From Tritrichomonas musculus (taxonomy: Eukaryota > Parabasalia > Tritrichomonadida > Tritrichomonadidae): a stretch of DNA of 64,000 bases. How positions within the stretch are numbered: the first letter of the stretch is position 1; every line of letters starts with the position of its first letter. This document shows positions 9,608-19,340 of the stretch, in pieces. The stretch spans positions 310,001 through 374,000 of the forward strand of contig JAPFFF010000051.1 of NCBI GenBank assembly GCA_039105265.1, written 5' to 3'. A program made the translations under genes and the position numbers. Under the pieces are notes generated by a model that was given only the letters and a program-made list of their open reading frames with translations, was not told the DNA's origin and made no database searches.

Positions 9608-10978
9608 TCACTCTTCAAATTGGAGATTCTTGATCTTATCACGATACTCGTCAATATTTTCTTTTGTCAATATAATTAATTGCCTTTTATTAATATGATT
9701 TTGCGTAAATGGATCCTTTGCATTTTTTGTTATAAATTTAAGCCAAGTGTTATAGTCGAGAAGATATCCATCCGGCGAAAGAGCAGGCACTTTGATTATT
9801 TCATTTGTGATTCCATCAATTGCGCGATTTAATGGATTTTGTTGGGATAATTTTTCATACAATGAAAGCTGCGGCTCATCGTCTTTTTGGCCTTTATTCT
9901 TTCCAGGGGACCTATTTCCCTCATTTGTTGTCTTTTTATGTCGCAAGACACCATCTTCATCTGTAAAGTATGATGGATCTTCTATTTCTTTGTTCAAGAT
10001 AAGTTTACGATAAAAGTTAGCGCATTGATAACCAACTCTACCAGGAATTGCTTGTGAAAATATACCCCATTGGGATCTTGAAGAACCTTCTTGGCGAACC
10101 TCTTCCAATCTTTTCAAAAAAAGCTTTTTTTCTTCTGCTGACCAAGGACCATTCTTTTGTTTTTCTCCAGGCGCGACATTTCTATAAAAATATGTATTAG
10201 GATTTGTAATTCCAGCTAAATAAGAAGCTTGATGGATTGTACTCCATTTATGCCATATTTTTGGGTCGACTCCATCTGGTAATGGCAAATCGTTCTTTTT
10301 GGATTGATCCTTCATTCTATGATGCTTATGCGTAATATGCTCTTTTTTGGATGTTGATTTTGTTTCTTTATGCTTGTTTTGGCTTCGTGTTTGTATATGA
10401 TGTGCCGTATGCTTATGCGTATCAGCATCAGAATCATCACTATCATCACTCTCATCGCTATCGCTGAGACTATCACTGGAACTATCAGTATCTGTTTCAC
10501 TTTGGCATTCATTTTCTTCTTCTTCTTCTTCTTCTGCATTAAGTTCTCGTTCACGCTCTGCCTCTAGCTGCTTTGACCTCTTCTGTCTGATTTTAGGATC
10601 AAGAAGAGACACTTGTTCTTTGGCTTCTGATTTTACTCTTTTTATAAAGTTTTTATCTTTTGTTGCTTGAAGAATGATCTGATCAGGATCACCGCATCCT
10701 ATGTCAAATGCAATATAAAATTCAAGAGGAGAAAAATTTGGTAAAAACTGATAGATCTGAGGAAGTATTCTATTTAATCGATCTACTTTAAGCTGTATTC
10801 TTTTTTTTTTGTTTTGGCGTAAAATTTCAGCAACTTGTTTATCTTTAATCACAGCAGGCTCAAAATCATAATAGAGAAAAATATCATTGAAGTCAATTGG
10901 ATCAATTTGAGCTTCATTTTCTGATGTAGAAGGAGTATAAGAAACTCCACCAGTTCTGCTATCAAGAATCACTTCCAT
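9608..10978 (-). CDS. SANT/Myb-like and U-box-like protein
   Basis: 456 residues. After an N-terminal helical region there is an acidic/Ser-Asp stretch (about 145-185, Glu and SD runs), then a His/Lys-rich linker. A SANT/Myb repeat follows at about 280-330: GPWSAEEKKLFLKRLEEVR, W of SQWGIFSQAIPGRVGYQC. The C-terminal 70 residues (VPALSPDGYLLDYNTWLKF, then DPFTQNHINKRQLI) look like a U-box: a central hydrophobic core with a PFT motif and no zinc-binding Cys. This order suggests a nuclear ubiquitin ligase or chromatin-associated factor. U-box assignment is by pattern only. The start ATG follows an E2F-type site within a few bases. Confidence 0.7.
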   Translation of the reverse strand: MEVILDSRTGGVSYTPSTSENEAQIDPIDFNDIFLYYDFEPAVIKDKQVAEILRQNKKKRIQLKVDRLNRILPQIYQFLPNFSPLEFYIAFDIGCGDPDQIILQATKDKNFIKRVKSEAKEQVSLLDPKIRQKRSKQLEAERERELNAEEEEEEENECQSETDTDSSSDSLSDSDESDDSDDSDADTHKHTAHHIQTRSQNKHKETKSTSKKEHITHKHHRMKDQSKKNDLPLPDGVDPKIWHKWSTIHQASYLAGITNPNTYFYRNVAPGEKQKNGPWSAEEKKLFLKRLEEVRQEGSSRSQWGIFSQAIPGRVGYQCANFYRKLILNKEIEDPSYFTDEDGVLRHKKTTNEGNRSPGKNKGQKDDEPQLSLYEKLSQQNPLNRAIDGITNEIIKVPALSPDGYLLDYNTWLKFITKNAKDPFTQNHINKRQLIILTKENIDEYRDKIKNLQFEE

Positions 10979-10984
10979 TTAAAT

Positions 10985-10993
10985 GGCGGGAAA
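10985..10993 (-). promoter_or_regulatory. E2F-type site at a gene start
   Basis: On the minus strand TTTCCCGCC lies 6 bp upstream of the ATG at 10978. It matches the canonical E2F/DP consensus TTTSSCGC. In a region this AT-rich a GC core of this kind is unlikely by chance, and I noticed no other copy outside coding sequence in the window. Confidence 0.5.
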
Positions 10994-11796
10994 TGTTTCA
11001 TTTATAAAAACTTGTTATTTTTGGTATATACAATATCTCGAAATATTACTTTTAAATATAAATATTTATCTAATAAATATTTTATTTATTATGCATTATA
11101 TATAAATTATTATTAATTTTTTTGATTAATAAAGAAAAAAGAAATAATTTACAATATGAAAATAAAATCATTTTAATATAAGAAAAAGTTATCATAGTAT
11201 TCAAATAAGATAAATAATTGATTGCATATCAGAAATATATTCAAAAAAGATTCACTAGTGAAAAAAATATTAACTTTTTCTATAGGATTGGAAAGAATAA
11301 AGTGAAATGAAGATTTTTATTGTAAATATTAAATATATTATAGTAAATATCTCATTTCCTCTTAATTTTTTTATTTAACGTACACTCTCATTTCAATTTT
11401 TTTCTCTCAAATATATATTGCAAAAAATATTTTTCTCAATTGTTATTTTTTTATTTCAATTTTTAATAAAGAAATATTGATTAGATCATTTAAGGTTTCA
11501 AATGAATTTGCTTTATAATTGATAGACTTTATTTAACATCAATTCTTTCAATTCATTTTTTGGTACTTATCAGCATTCTAATTTATGAAATTTCATAAAT
11601 TCTAAATAATTATTTAGAATTACATTCACTTTTGATTCAAGCTACAAATCCTTATTGTACCATTTCTGATAATCATTATATTTTTTTCCATATTCACTTA
11701 ATCAATGAATTAATTTTGGTGGAAATTGGAAACCAATTAAATGAGTAATTGAAAAAGTTAATCATTATTAATTCATTATGATTTCATTTTAATAGA
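10994..11796. other. AT-rich intergenic region
   Basis: About 800 bp between divergently oriented genes. No further feature is recognised. Short imperfect palindromes near 11590-11625 (ATTTATGAAATTTCATAAAT) are typical of AT-rich DNA. Confidence 0.4.
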
Positions 11797-12411
11797 ATGG
11801 CATCAACTTTTAATTGGACTGATTTAAATAAAAACAAATTATCTGATCTTAAACGAGAAGCTGAAAAGCTTCAACTTAATGTTCCTTCTCATCCAACCAA
11901 AAAGCAAATAATAAATATATTATTATCAGAACAACAACGATTAATTAATATATCAAATGAAGAAGTTTTATCATCAAAACAATGCCAATCGAAATATACC
12001 CAACACTCATCAAAGCATTTATTCTTAAATAATCATAATAATTCAATTAAAAATAATAAAAGCGTAATCGATAATCAAGATAAAAGAGTGAAATATAATT
12101 CCCAAAAATTATATAAAGAAAAAAGAGAACAAAGCCCACTTTTACCTTCTAATAATCACCAAAAATCAAAAATTCCGCCTAAAGCATCAAAAAAAGTCAA
12201 CAATAAATTTAAAAATTTTGATTACATTAATTTTTCTGAAAAGAAAACAACATATCGAAATAAAATTATTTTCTTATGTATAATGATATTAGTTGCACTC
12301 ATCATACTAAATCCAATATTCTTTATAATTGTTATTATATGTATCATAGGGATAATATTTCCAGATTTAATTGCTCAAATTTGGATTCTGTTTGAAAAAT
12401 ATGTTCAATAA
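11797..12411 (+). CDS. SAP/HeH(LEM)-like domain protein with a C-terminal membrane hairpin
   Basis: 204 residues. Residues 7-45 (WTDLNKNKLSDLKREAEKL, then VPSHPTKKQIINILL) form a helix-turn-helix with the L..LK.E...L.....G/PTKK..I pattern of SAP and HeH/LEM motifs, which bind DNA or BAF-like partners. Residues 45-155 are polar, Asn/Lys/Ser-rich and basic. The C-terminus (about 160-195) has two closely spaced hydrophobic stretches, each of membrane-spanning length, with little after them. Heh1/Src1/Man1-type inner nuclear membrane proteins share an N-terminal HeH motif plus downstream membrane segments. The topology suggests a nuclear-envelope tether, but homology cannot be shown by eye. Confidence 0.65.
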   Translation: MASTFNWTDLNKNKLSDLKREAEKLQLNVPSHPTKKQIINILLSEQQRLINISNEEVLSSKQCQSKYTQHSSKHLFLNNHNNSIKNNKSVIDNQDKRVKYNSQKLYKEKREQSPLLPSNNHQKSKIPPKASKKVNNKFKNFDYINFSEKKTTYRNKIIFLCIMILVALIILNPIFFIIVIICIIGIIFPDLIAQIWILFEKYVQ

Positions 12412-12742
12412 AACAGTTTTTTTTTTTACATCCTATATCAATATACTAAATTCTTGATTATTCTTATACAATATTAATAAAACATCAAATCTTTGTTAAA
12501 CAATTCACATAAAAGTTCTTAAATCATCTAAAAAAACTTTTTTTTTTTTTTTGAAATTATAAATACCTTAATACAAAGTCAACAAAATATACATCATATA
12601 ACACATAATCCCTCTTTCGCTTCATTATTGTTTTTTTTTTTTTTTTTTTAACACATTCGTTTTTATGAAGACTCATATAATTTTTTCAAAAGAAAACTCA
12701 ATTTTGAAAGTGTTCAAAAAAATTTAAGAATAAAAGTTTATT
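12412..12742. other. Intergenic with long T runs
   Basis: Contains T runs near 12417-12427, 12538-12552 and 12630-12649. No gene is recognised. Confidence 0.4.
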
Positions 12743-12987
12743 TAAGGTACAAATCCTGTACGTTTAGTAACCGCAATTTTTTTTGACATTCTCAAAGAAT
12801 AAAATGACATGTTAAATAAAAAACGATTATTTTCATCCATTTCATATAACATGTCATAATGTTTATTTAAATTGTAAAATAAGTGTCAAAAACAAACCTA
12901 GTCAATTTAAACTTTTTCAGAGACATGCAACTATTCAAATAATAAACGTTCTCCTGTTCAAAAAATAACGTACTGGATTTGTACCTT
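12743..12987. mobile_element. MITE, about 241 bp, mariner-related ends
   Basis: Flanked by TA (12743-12744 and 12986-12987). Terminal inverted repeats of about 20 bp (AGGTACAAATCC, W, GTACGTT) differ by one base. The left end continues into AGTAACCGCAATTTTT, which also forms the inner part of the mariner ends at 41390 and 45225. A second, internal inverted repeat (ATGACATGTTA / TAACATGTCAT) folds the middle. There is no coding capacity. The TA duplication and shared end sequence point to mobilisation by a mariner-type transposase. Confidence 0.8.
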
Positions 12988-13135
12988 AAATAGTTTTTTA
13001 AGTTATATATACATAAATATTAAAACTAAAACCAATAATAATAATAATTTTATATTTCGAAATTCAATTTCATTTTTGTTTAAAAAAAATTTTTCATGCG
13101 TAATATATAAAACTAAAATAAAAAAAAAAAAAGAA

Positions 13136-15856
13136 TTAATCATTGTTCATCAAATGAACAACAATGACCGAAATATTGTCCAGTGACCTCACGCCAAAAG
13201 CCACGTTTCTAATTTTGAAGGCCGCCTCTTCCGCATTTTCAGCATTACAGACAATTTTTGCCACTTCATCATTTGAGAGCACGTCAAACACTCCGTCGCA
13301 GCAGATGACGAGGAACTTATCGGTATCGTCGATGATATCGGTCTCGTTTATCTCCGGCTCACGAATGATTCCGTCGATGTAGTTGTCGCCGAGAGACCTG
13401 GAGATTGCCAGGACGCCGTCCACTCTATTTTCCTGACTAATCATTCCGAAGTTTTTGTGAATACGCTCAAACTCACCACGAATGTAAGGCTTGTGATCGT
13501 TTGTGAGCTCACGGAAAGAACCGTTATTGCAAACGATCAAAGCGCGGGCGTCACCCAAGTGGGCGGTTATAATTTTTCTATTTAAACTAGAACGATAGAG
13601 ATGGCAAAGGCAAATTGTGGACCCATCCAAAAAGTTCCTCTTTTTCAATGCTTTTTCGGTTTCTTTGAAAATTGAATAGATCATTTCTTTCTTGCTTTTT
13701 GCACTCTTGCCTTTGTCCTTGCCTTTGCTCTTGCTTTTGTTCTTGCTCTTGCCAGCTTGGTGGATTCCGTTCTCTCTCTCAAACTCATCAACAAGCTTGC
13801 TCGAAATGAAGCGAGAAGTGTTTGACCCGCCGTGGCCGTCGGAGACTGCGTACAAGTGCAAGTCCTCGCGAATGATCAAGGAATCTTCCATGCTGTCTCT
13901 CAGGCCCAATATTTCGGTGTAGCCGATAGAGCACTTATTGTCCTCCACTTTTTGATTGATGTAAATCATCCCTTTGTTTGCCACTTTTTCTTTTGAAAGG
14001 ATTTTGAGGTCCTTCTTTGACGTGATGATTTCTGTCGAGCTTGAAATGCCAATCTTTGATGAAATGGACGTCAAATTGGTCCGACTTGCATCAATCATGT
14101 CAATCACTTTCATCTCACTAATGTCAAGTTTGCCGGTGATCGGATTCCCCTGAAATTCGAGGTACTGAAGGTGCGACATTTTCTGGAATTTGGGGAGCTT
14201 AGTGATCTTGTTGTAAGAGAGATTCAACTCAACAAGAAATGGTGAATTGATTATCTCCGGAACTTTTTCAATCTCGTTCATTGAAACATCCAAAATGCGC
14301 GTCTGACTCGTTATCGTTGGGAACTTTTTCAGACGATTGTGAGAGAGGTTGATGATCTGGAGATTAGGAAGGTTCGGGAAGCTCTCTAGATTATTCTCGC
14401 TGAAGTCGACATGCTTGAGCCCTGAAAAAGTGAAATGTGATTCACTTTTTGATAGGTTATCGGCCAATTTATTACTGCCGCCGTTTTCTTCGTTTTCTTC
14501 GTCCCTCTCTTTCTTGCGGAGGGGCTCAGCACTCGAGTAGTAGCGGTTGGGCGTGCTGGGCTCACAAAAGACGCCGTCAAGGCTCTCAATTTGGCAGTTG
14601 GAGGCGGTTATGGTCTCAAGTGAAAGTGGCATCTTTGGGAGCGTCTTGATCGGATTGGACGAAATCTCTAAATAGGTAAGCTTGCTGCATTTATTGATTT
14701 CTGAGGGAATAATGGAGATTTTGTTAAAGCTCATTGAAAAAGTTTGGAGATTGGGAAGACATTCAAAAATTTCTTTGGGAAGTGTCTCAATGTGGTTGAA
14801 CGAAAGATCTATTAAGGTGATGGTCTTGGGTAATATAGTCTTTAATTGAAGATTGGACAATTTTATCTCTTGGATATTATTGTGATCAACAACTATTGAG
14901 TTAGTCTGCTTCATTTTTAGCTCAATTGGGAACTTTTCGAGTTGGTTCTTTGAAAAGGTGAGATCTTTGATGGATTTTAAGGTTTGTTTTGATATTTTGG
15001 TAATTTGATTTTGAGTGGCATCAAGCTTGGTTATTGGTGCCGTTATTTCAGGAATCTCAGTGAGTTTGTTATTTGAAACGTTTAATGATGTTAGATTTGG
15101 AAGCGAAGTGAGCGATTTTGAAAGATGTTCAAGAGTATTATTCGAAAGGTTGAGCTCTTGAAGAGTTTGAGGAAAAGCAAAGGATTCATCATCATCTGAT
15201 TGATCATTAGCTTCATTTTCTGGTATTTCTGATAAAAAATTGTCACTCAAATCTAATGATTCTAATATAGGAAAACTTTTTGAGAGGTTATTTGGTAGAG
15301 TATTTATATGATTTTTTGATAAATTAAGTTTTGTAAGTTGAGGTAAGCTAATGGTGGATGTGTCGATAGTTTCAATGCAGTTCAATGATAATGTTAAGGT
15401 AACAATTTTTTCGGATTGAAAATTGGAAATTTTTTTTAAAAAATTGCAATCAAAATATAATGTTTTTATATTTGGAAAATTCTTATTAAAATTGGCAGGT
15501 AATTTGTTAAACCGGTTAGTTGATAAGTTGAATGTCAGTATTTTTTCGCTTTTAAAAGATTCCGTTAGATCTTTTAATTGATTATAAGCTAATATTAAAG
15601 TATGCAAATTACGATATGATGAAAGCGGCTTGGCTATAGAAATCGGTAAACTAGGACCTAAACCATTTTTTGAAAGGTCAATTGACATAACTTGTTCTAA
15701 TTTTTCTGGTAGAGAAGCAAATTTATTCCTCGATAAATATAGATGTTTTGCGTCAGTTTCTAAAAGCGGAATAAATGGAATTTCAGTTAAATTCTGGTTA
15801 ACAAGGTCAACATTCCCTGTATCTTGGTTCATATCGTATGAAGCAGAATTTCCCAT
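13136..15856 (-). CDS. LRR-PP2C protein phosphatase, predicted N-myristoylated
   Basis: 906 residues starting MGNSAS, a classic N-myristoylation context. Leucine-rich repeats (LxxLxLSxNxLxxLP type) fill about 20-600, interrupted by an acidic insert (near 215-225) and a charged insert (about 440-475). The C-terminal 260 residues are a PP2C (PPM) phosphatase with the metal-binding and signature motifs present: RDSMED, DGHGG, HLGDARAL, AISRSLGD, CCDGVFD and DNISVIVV. All key acidic residues look intact, so it should be an active Mn/Mg-dependent Ser/Thr phosphatase. LRR-PP2C fusions are known in PHLPP and in protist proteins. A Lys/Ser/Gly-rich loop (KSKNKSKSKGKDKGK) lies inside the phosphatase domain. 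The 3' half of the gene is clearly richer in G+C than the 5' half. Confidence 0.93.
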   Translation of the reverse strand: MGNSASYDMNQDTGNVDLVNQNLTEIPFIPLLETDAKHLYLSRNKFASLPEKLEQVMSIDLSKNGLGPSLPISIAKPLSSYRNLHTLILAYNQLKDLTESFKSEKILTFNLSTNRFNKLPANFNKNFPNIKTLYFDCNFLKKISNFQSEKIVTLTLSLNCIETIDTSTISLPQLTKLNLSKNHINTLPNNLSKSFPILESLDLSDNFLSEIPENEANDQSDDDESFAFPQTLQELNLSNNTLEHLSKSLTSLPNLTSLNVSNNKLTEIPEITAPITKLDATQNQITKISKQTLKSIKDLTFSKNQLEKFPIELKMKQTNSIVVDHNNIQEIKLSNLQLKTILPKTITLIDLSFNHIETLPKEIFECLPNLQTFSMSFNKISIIPSEINKCSKLTYLEISSNPIKTLPKMPLSLETITASNCQIESLDGVFCEPSTPNRYYSSAEPLRKKERDEENEENGGSNKLADNLSKSESHFTFSGLKHVDFSENNLESFPNLPNLQIINLSHNRLKKFPTITSQTRILDVSMNEIEKVPEIINSPFLVELNLSYNKITKLPKFQKMSHLQYLEFQGNPITGKLDISEMKVIDMIDASRTNLTSISSKIGISSSTEIITSKKDLKILSKEKVANKGMIYINQKVEDNKCSIGYTEILGLRDSMEDSLIIREDLHLYAVSDGHGGSNTSRFISSKLVDEFERENGIHQAGKSKNKSKSKGKDKGKSAKSKKEMIYSIFKETEKALKKRNFLDGSTICLCHLYRSSLNRKIITAHLGDARALIVCNNGSFRELTNDHKPYIRGEFERIHKNFGMISQENRVDGVLAISRSLGDNYIDGIIREPEINETDIIDDTDKFLVICCDGVFDVLSNDEVAKIVCNAENAEEAAFKIRNVAFGVRSLDNISVIVVHLMNND

Positions 15857-16483
15857 TTTTTGTTAAAAATATAAAAATAATAAGTTTTCAAAAAGTTTAT
15901 AAAAATTCCGATCAATCTTTTTCTGAGTTTTTTATTGAATTTTATAATCGTCATTTTTTGTTTGAAAAGCTAAAATATCTCTTAAATTTTTATTTTTTTC
16001 ATCAAAATAAGTATATTTTCAAGTGATTCATTTACTATTTTAATTATTTATATAAATTAATAAACATAATATATTTTATTAAATCCAAAAAAGCAGATAA
16101 TTCCATACAATCTCATTTATTTTTTATATGAATTTTTTATTCTTTTTTATTTTTAATTTTTATTCTCTAAAAGTGTTAATCTAATCAAGAAAATATTTTT
16201 ATTGAATTTTAGTAAAATTTTGATAAATCTCTTTTAAAAAAAGAATAATAATAAGATTTACATTCATATTATATATAATAATGAAAAATTTATTTTATTT
16301 GCTGTTCAAAAATAATATATTTTTAATATTTATTGATATAAAATGAGAAAAATAGATCTTATAAAATTGAATGAAATATTTATCAGCAGCATAGAAAATT
16401 GAATTGAATATTTTACCAATAGAAAATTAAATACTATCTCCAGCTTTTTCAAAATGCAAAATTTATTTTGAAAATTATTTATT
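15857..16483. other. Intergenic between divergent phosphatase genes
   Basis: AT-rich spacer of about 630 bp. No RNA gene, repeat or conserved motif is recognised. Confidence 0.4.
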
Positions 16484-17923
16484 ATGTCTGAACCTCAGCT
16501 GCAGCCTGATTCACAAAGTAATGTAATGGAACCCAAAAACATGGAACAAAATGTTCAGCAAGATGACATCAATTTATTTCCAGAAATAAACCAGCAAGAA
16601 CTGTTAAAACAACAATCGCAGTCAAATACTCCGCAACAAAATTTGGAACTACAACAAGATGAACATCTGATATCTTTAGAAACATTACAAGAAAAACATG
16701 AGAATCTACAACCTCTAATACAAATTGAATCTCCTCAGCATGTGCAGTCATCGTTACAACAACCACAACAAAATCAGCAGAATGAAACACATTTAGTCAT
16801 GAATTCACCACAACAAGAGCCACAGTATCCGAATAATAATAGTAACGAATCTCAGCCAGACGATCTATTAATATTCTTTGATTCATCGAAAAACAAATCG
16901 CCAACATCATCATTACAAACCAATCCACAACTGACAGAAAAAGATCAGTTGATTTCATTAGATTCACCACAAAATAATTCTCAACCGCCTCCACAAACAG
17001 ATTCTCAACCAAAAGAATTAAAAGAATCTCCTCAAAAGAAAGAAACACAAGAACAACAAAAATCAGAAATCCAACATACACAATCAACACCAAAACAAGA
17101 TTTACAACAACCCAAACAAAATGCGCAGCAACAACCTCAAAAAACAGAACAAAAATCACAAAAACAACTTGTTGAACAGTTATTCCAACTCGTCCAAAAG
17201 CAATTAACACAAATACAGCAAGAATTACAACAAGAAATAAAATCAAAACCAGCAAAGCAGCAGCAACAGAATCAACAACCATCAAACGACCAACCAGAAC
17301 AAAAACCTTCATTTTTCCAGCGTTTATTCAATACGAACAAAACACCATCTGCAATCTATCCTCCAAACTTCCCCCCTCCTCCCATTCCAAACAAGAAAAC
17401 TCTTGTATTTGATCTTGATGAGACTCTTATTCACAGCTGTGAGTTTCCCCCACATCAGAAAGTTGAAGCATTTCAATCTGGAGATCCGCCCATTTATGTA
17501 TTCAAAAGACCAGGATTAGACAACTTTTTGAAAAAGTATACAAAAGTTTTTGATGTTTTCATCTTTACTTTTGGCGAAAAATTTTATGCTGACCCAATCA
17601 TTGATGTTATTTGTCCTTCTCTAGATGAACAGCATCGATTGTTCAGAGATTCCTGCACCATTGAAAATGATGATGTTCATAAGGATATTGGTGCTTTTAA
17701 ACGACCTTTGAGTGACATTATTTTAATTGAAGATAATTATCATGTTAAGCATTTTCACCCTGAAAATACAATTATTATTCCAAAATGGGCAGGTGTTCCA
17801 TATGATAAGGCTTTAATTAATTGGCTGCCAAAAATCCTTGATAAGTGCGCAAAGGCAAAGGATGTTAGAAAAGAAATTGCTCATATTACTTATGACAAAT
17901 GGATGTGTGTTAGAACAGAATGA
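16484..17923 (+). CDS. FCP1/SCP-type (NIF) HAD phosphatase with a Gln-rich N-terminus
   Basis: 479 residues. Residues 1-290 are low-complexity, dominated by Gln, Pro, Ser and Asn, and predicted disordered. The C-terminal 180 residues form an NLI-interacting-factor/CTD-phosphatase domain: KKTLVFDLDETLIHSC with catalytic D310 and D312 in DLDET, then YVFKRPGLDNFLKK, DVFIFTFGEKFYADP (the W/T of motif II), RDSCTIENDDVHKDI and ILIEDNYHV (motif III). Such enzymes dephosphorylate Ser residues, classically on the RNA polymerase II tail. The usual SCP motif-III form is (L)DDSP/N; here it is EDN. The long Gln-rich extension is unusual and may act in recruitment or condensates. Confidence 0.9.
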   Translation: MSEPQLQPDSQSNVMEPKNMEQNVQQDDINLFPEINQQELLKQQSQSNTPQQNLELQQDEHLISLETLQEKHENLQPLIQIESPQHVQSSLQQPQQNQQNETHLVMNSPQQEPQYPNNNSNESQPDDLLIFFDSSKNKSPTSSLQTNPQLTEKDQLISLDSPQNNSQPPPQTDSQPKELKESPQKKETQEQQKSEIQHTQSTPKQDLQQPKQNAQQQPQKTEQKSQKQLVEQLFQLVQKQLTQIQQELQQEIKSKPAKQQQQNQQPSNDQPEQKPSFFQRLFNTNKTPSAIYPPNFPPPPIPNKKTLVFDLDETLIHSCEFPPHQKVEAFQSGDPPIYVFKRPGLDNFLKKYTKVFDVFIFTFGEKFYADPIIDVICPSLDEQHRLFRDSCTIENDDVHKDIGAFKRPLSDIILIEDNYHVKHFHPENTIIIPKWAGVPYDKALINWLPKILDKCAKAKDVRKEIAHITYDKWMCVRTE

Positions 17924-18202
17924 ATATTTTTATTTTTATTTAAATATTATTATATTGTTTGACATTCGTGTTTTATCTTTTTTATGGGATATTATAAAAT
18001 GGATAAGCGATTATTTATCAAAGATCATTGTTTATTAATGCCAAATAATAATTAATATTATATGTATTTATTAGAGGTTTCTGACATTAGCAAAATTTAT
18101 ATATTTCTTCATTTAATGGCCAAATAGCCGGTAATTTGATCATTCTGATAAATTAGGATTGTAAATTACGAGAAAAATTAATACAAAAAAATTCAAAAAA
18201 AT

Positions 18203-18273
18203 GTCCCGGAGAGGAATCGAACCTCTTCAAGATACGGGTTAGGAATCCATTCTAGCCATTAAATTACCAGGAC
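18203..18273 (-). tRNA. tRNA, anticodon probably AAC (Val); identity uncertain
   Basis: A 71-nt cloverleaf on the minus strand. Acceptor GTCCTGG pairs with CCGGGAC (one G-U), the D arm is ATTT/GAAT, and the T arm AGAGG-TTCGATT-CCTCT is perfect. The anticodon arm is GATTC-CTAACCC-GTATC with one T-T mismatch, giving AAC (Val), but position 37 would be C instead of the usual purine. An alternative fold with loop TTCCTAA would give CCT (Arg) with normal T33 and A37 but a poorer stem. A downstream T run (minus strand) fits RNA polymerase III termination. Confidence 0.75.
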
Positions 18274-18581
18274 TCTGTTGATATACATTTCATTCTCCAT
18301 ATTTCTTTGTTTAATCATAAATTTAATTATTCCAAAAATTACAATATTTTATGATAAGAAAAAGGAGATGCTTTGTTTTAATTAAGTATATAAAAAAGAT
18401 TAAAGAGAAATTATCAAAGCTAGAAATCAAATAAATTTTATTTTTGTATTGGTACCAATGTTAATTTGAGATATATCCTAAGAATAAGAAACAAATAGTT
18501 GCTTTGGAGATTTACATTCATATACTTTGTTATTCCATAAAGAAGTAACATAGGATATATTATAAGCTGTTTCAGAGATGT
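18274..18581. other. Intergenic, no feature recognised
   Basis: AT-rich. A weak inverted pair (GATATATCCTA near 18469, TAGGATATATT near 18552) is noted only as a possible hairpin. Confidence 0.3.
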
Positions 18582-19340
18582 TCAATTCATAAATGCATTA
18601 TCGCTGATTGATGTTACAGATGAAGGAATCTTTATTTCTTTCAGATAAGAGTAATCTTTGAAAGAATTTCTTTCAATTCCATTAACAAAAAGAATAGATA
18701 TTTGTGACAACGATGAGCCACCTTCAGAAGTTCCACTATTAATTACGGCGATTGATGGAGGCATTGAAACCTGCTTTAATGCTGTACAATTATAAAAAGA
18801 TTTTTCGCCAATCAATAGAATTGATGATGGGATCATGATTTGCTTCAAATTAGTGCATTCACAAAATGCTAGAGATCCAAATGGTGTTACTGAACTTGGA
18901 ATTGATATTTCCTTAATTGAAGAACAGCCTTAGAAAGGCGAAGATCCAATTGATATATATAAAGATGGAATATATATTTCAATCAATGATGTACAAAATT
19001 TTGGAAACAACCTGATCTGATGGAAGCAACTGATGATGTAATTGTAAATTTCACTAAAAATGAACATTGGCAAAAAAAATAGGACTTAATTGTCTTTACA
19101 GAAGAAGGAATTGTTGTTTCTGTCAATGAAAATCAGTAATAAAAAGCATTATCCCCAACGCACGTAACAGATGGTGGAATTGTTATTTCTATCAACGATG
19201 AACATCCATAAAAAGTTGAATATTCAATTGATTCCACTAATTTTGGAATTGATATCTTCTCTAGTGATAAACAATATTTAAAAGCGCATGACCTAATTTT
19301 TCTTATTGATAATGGTAAATCTTTTCAGATAATTCATTGC
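18582..19340 (-). pseudogene. BspA-type leucine-rich-repeat pseudogene
   Basis: The minus strand carries a run of TpLRR/BspA units (LRR_5 style: IPSSVTxIGxxAFxxCxxLxxI). The intact stretch 18582-18848 reads IMIPSSILLIGEKSFYNCTAL, then IKIPSSVTSISDNAFMN. Upstream units (EISIPSSVTPFGSLAFCEC, EITIPPSVTCVGDNAFYY, KISIPKLVESIEYSTFYGC) are broken by stops and frame changes. BspA-like proteins form a very large trichomonad family, many of them surface-exposed. No start codon, signal peptide or membrane anchor is visible, so this is a fragment. Confidence 0.8.

Noticed and set aside
16797-17312. 171-codon minus ORF in the phosphatase gene
   Set aside because: Antisense of the Gln-rich region, producing Val/Leu-rich shadow.
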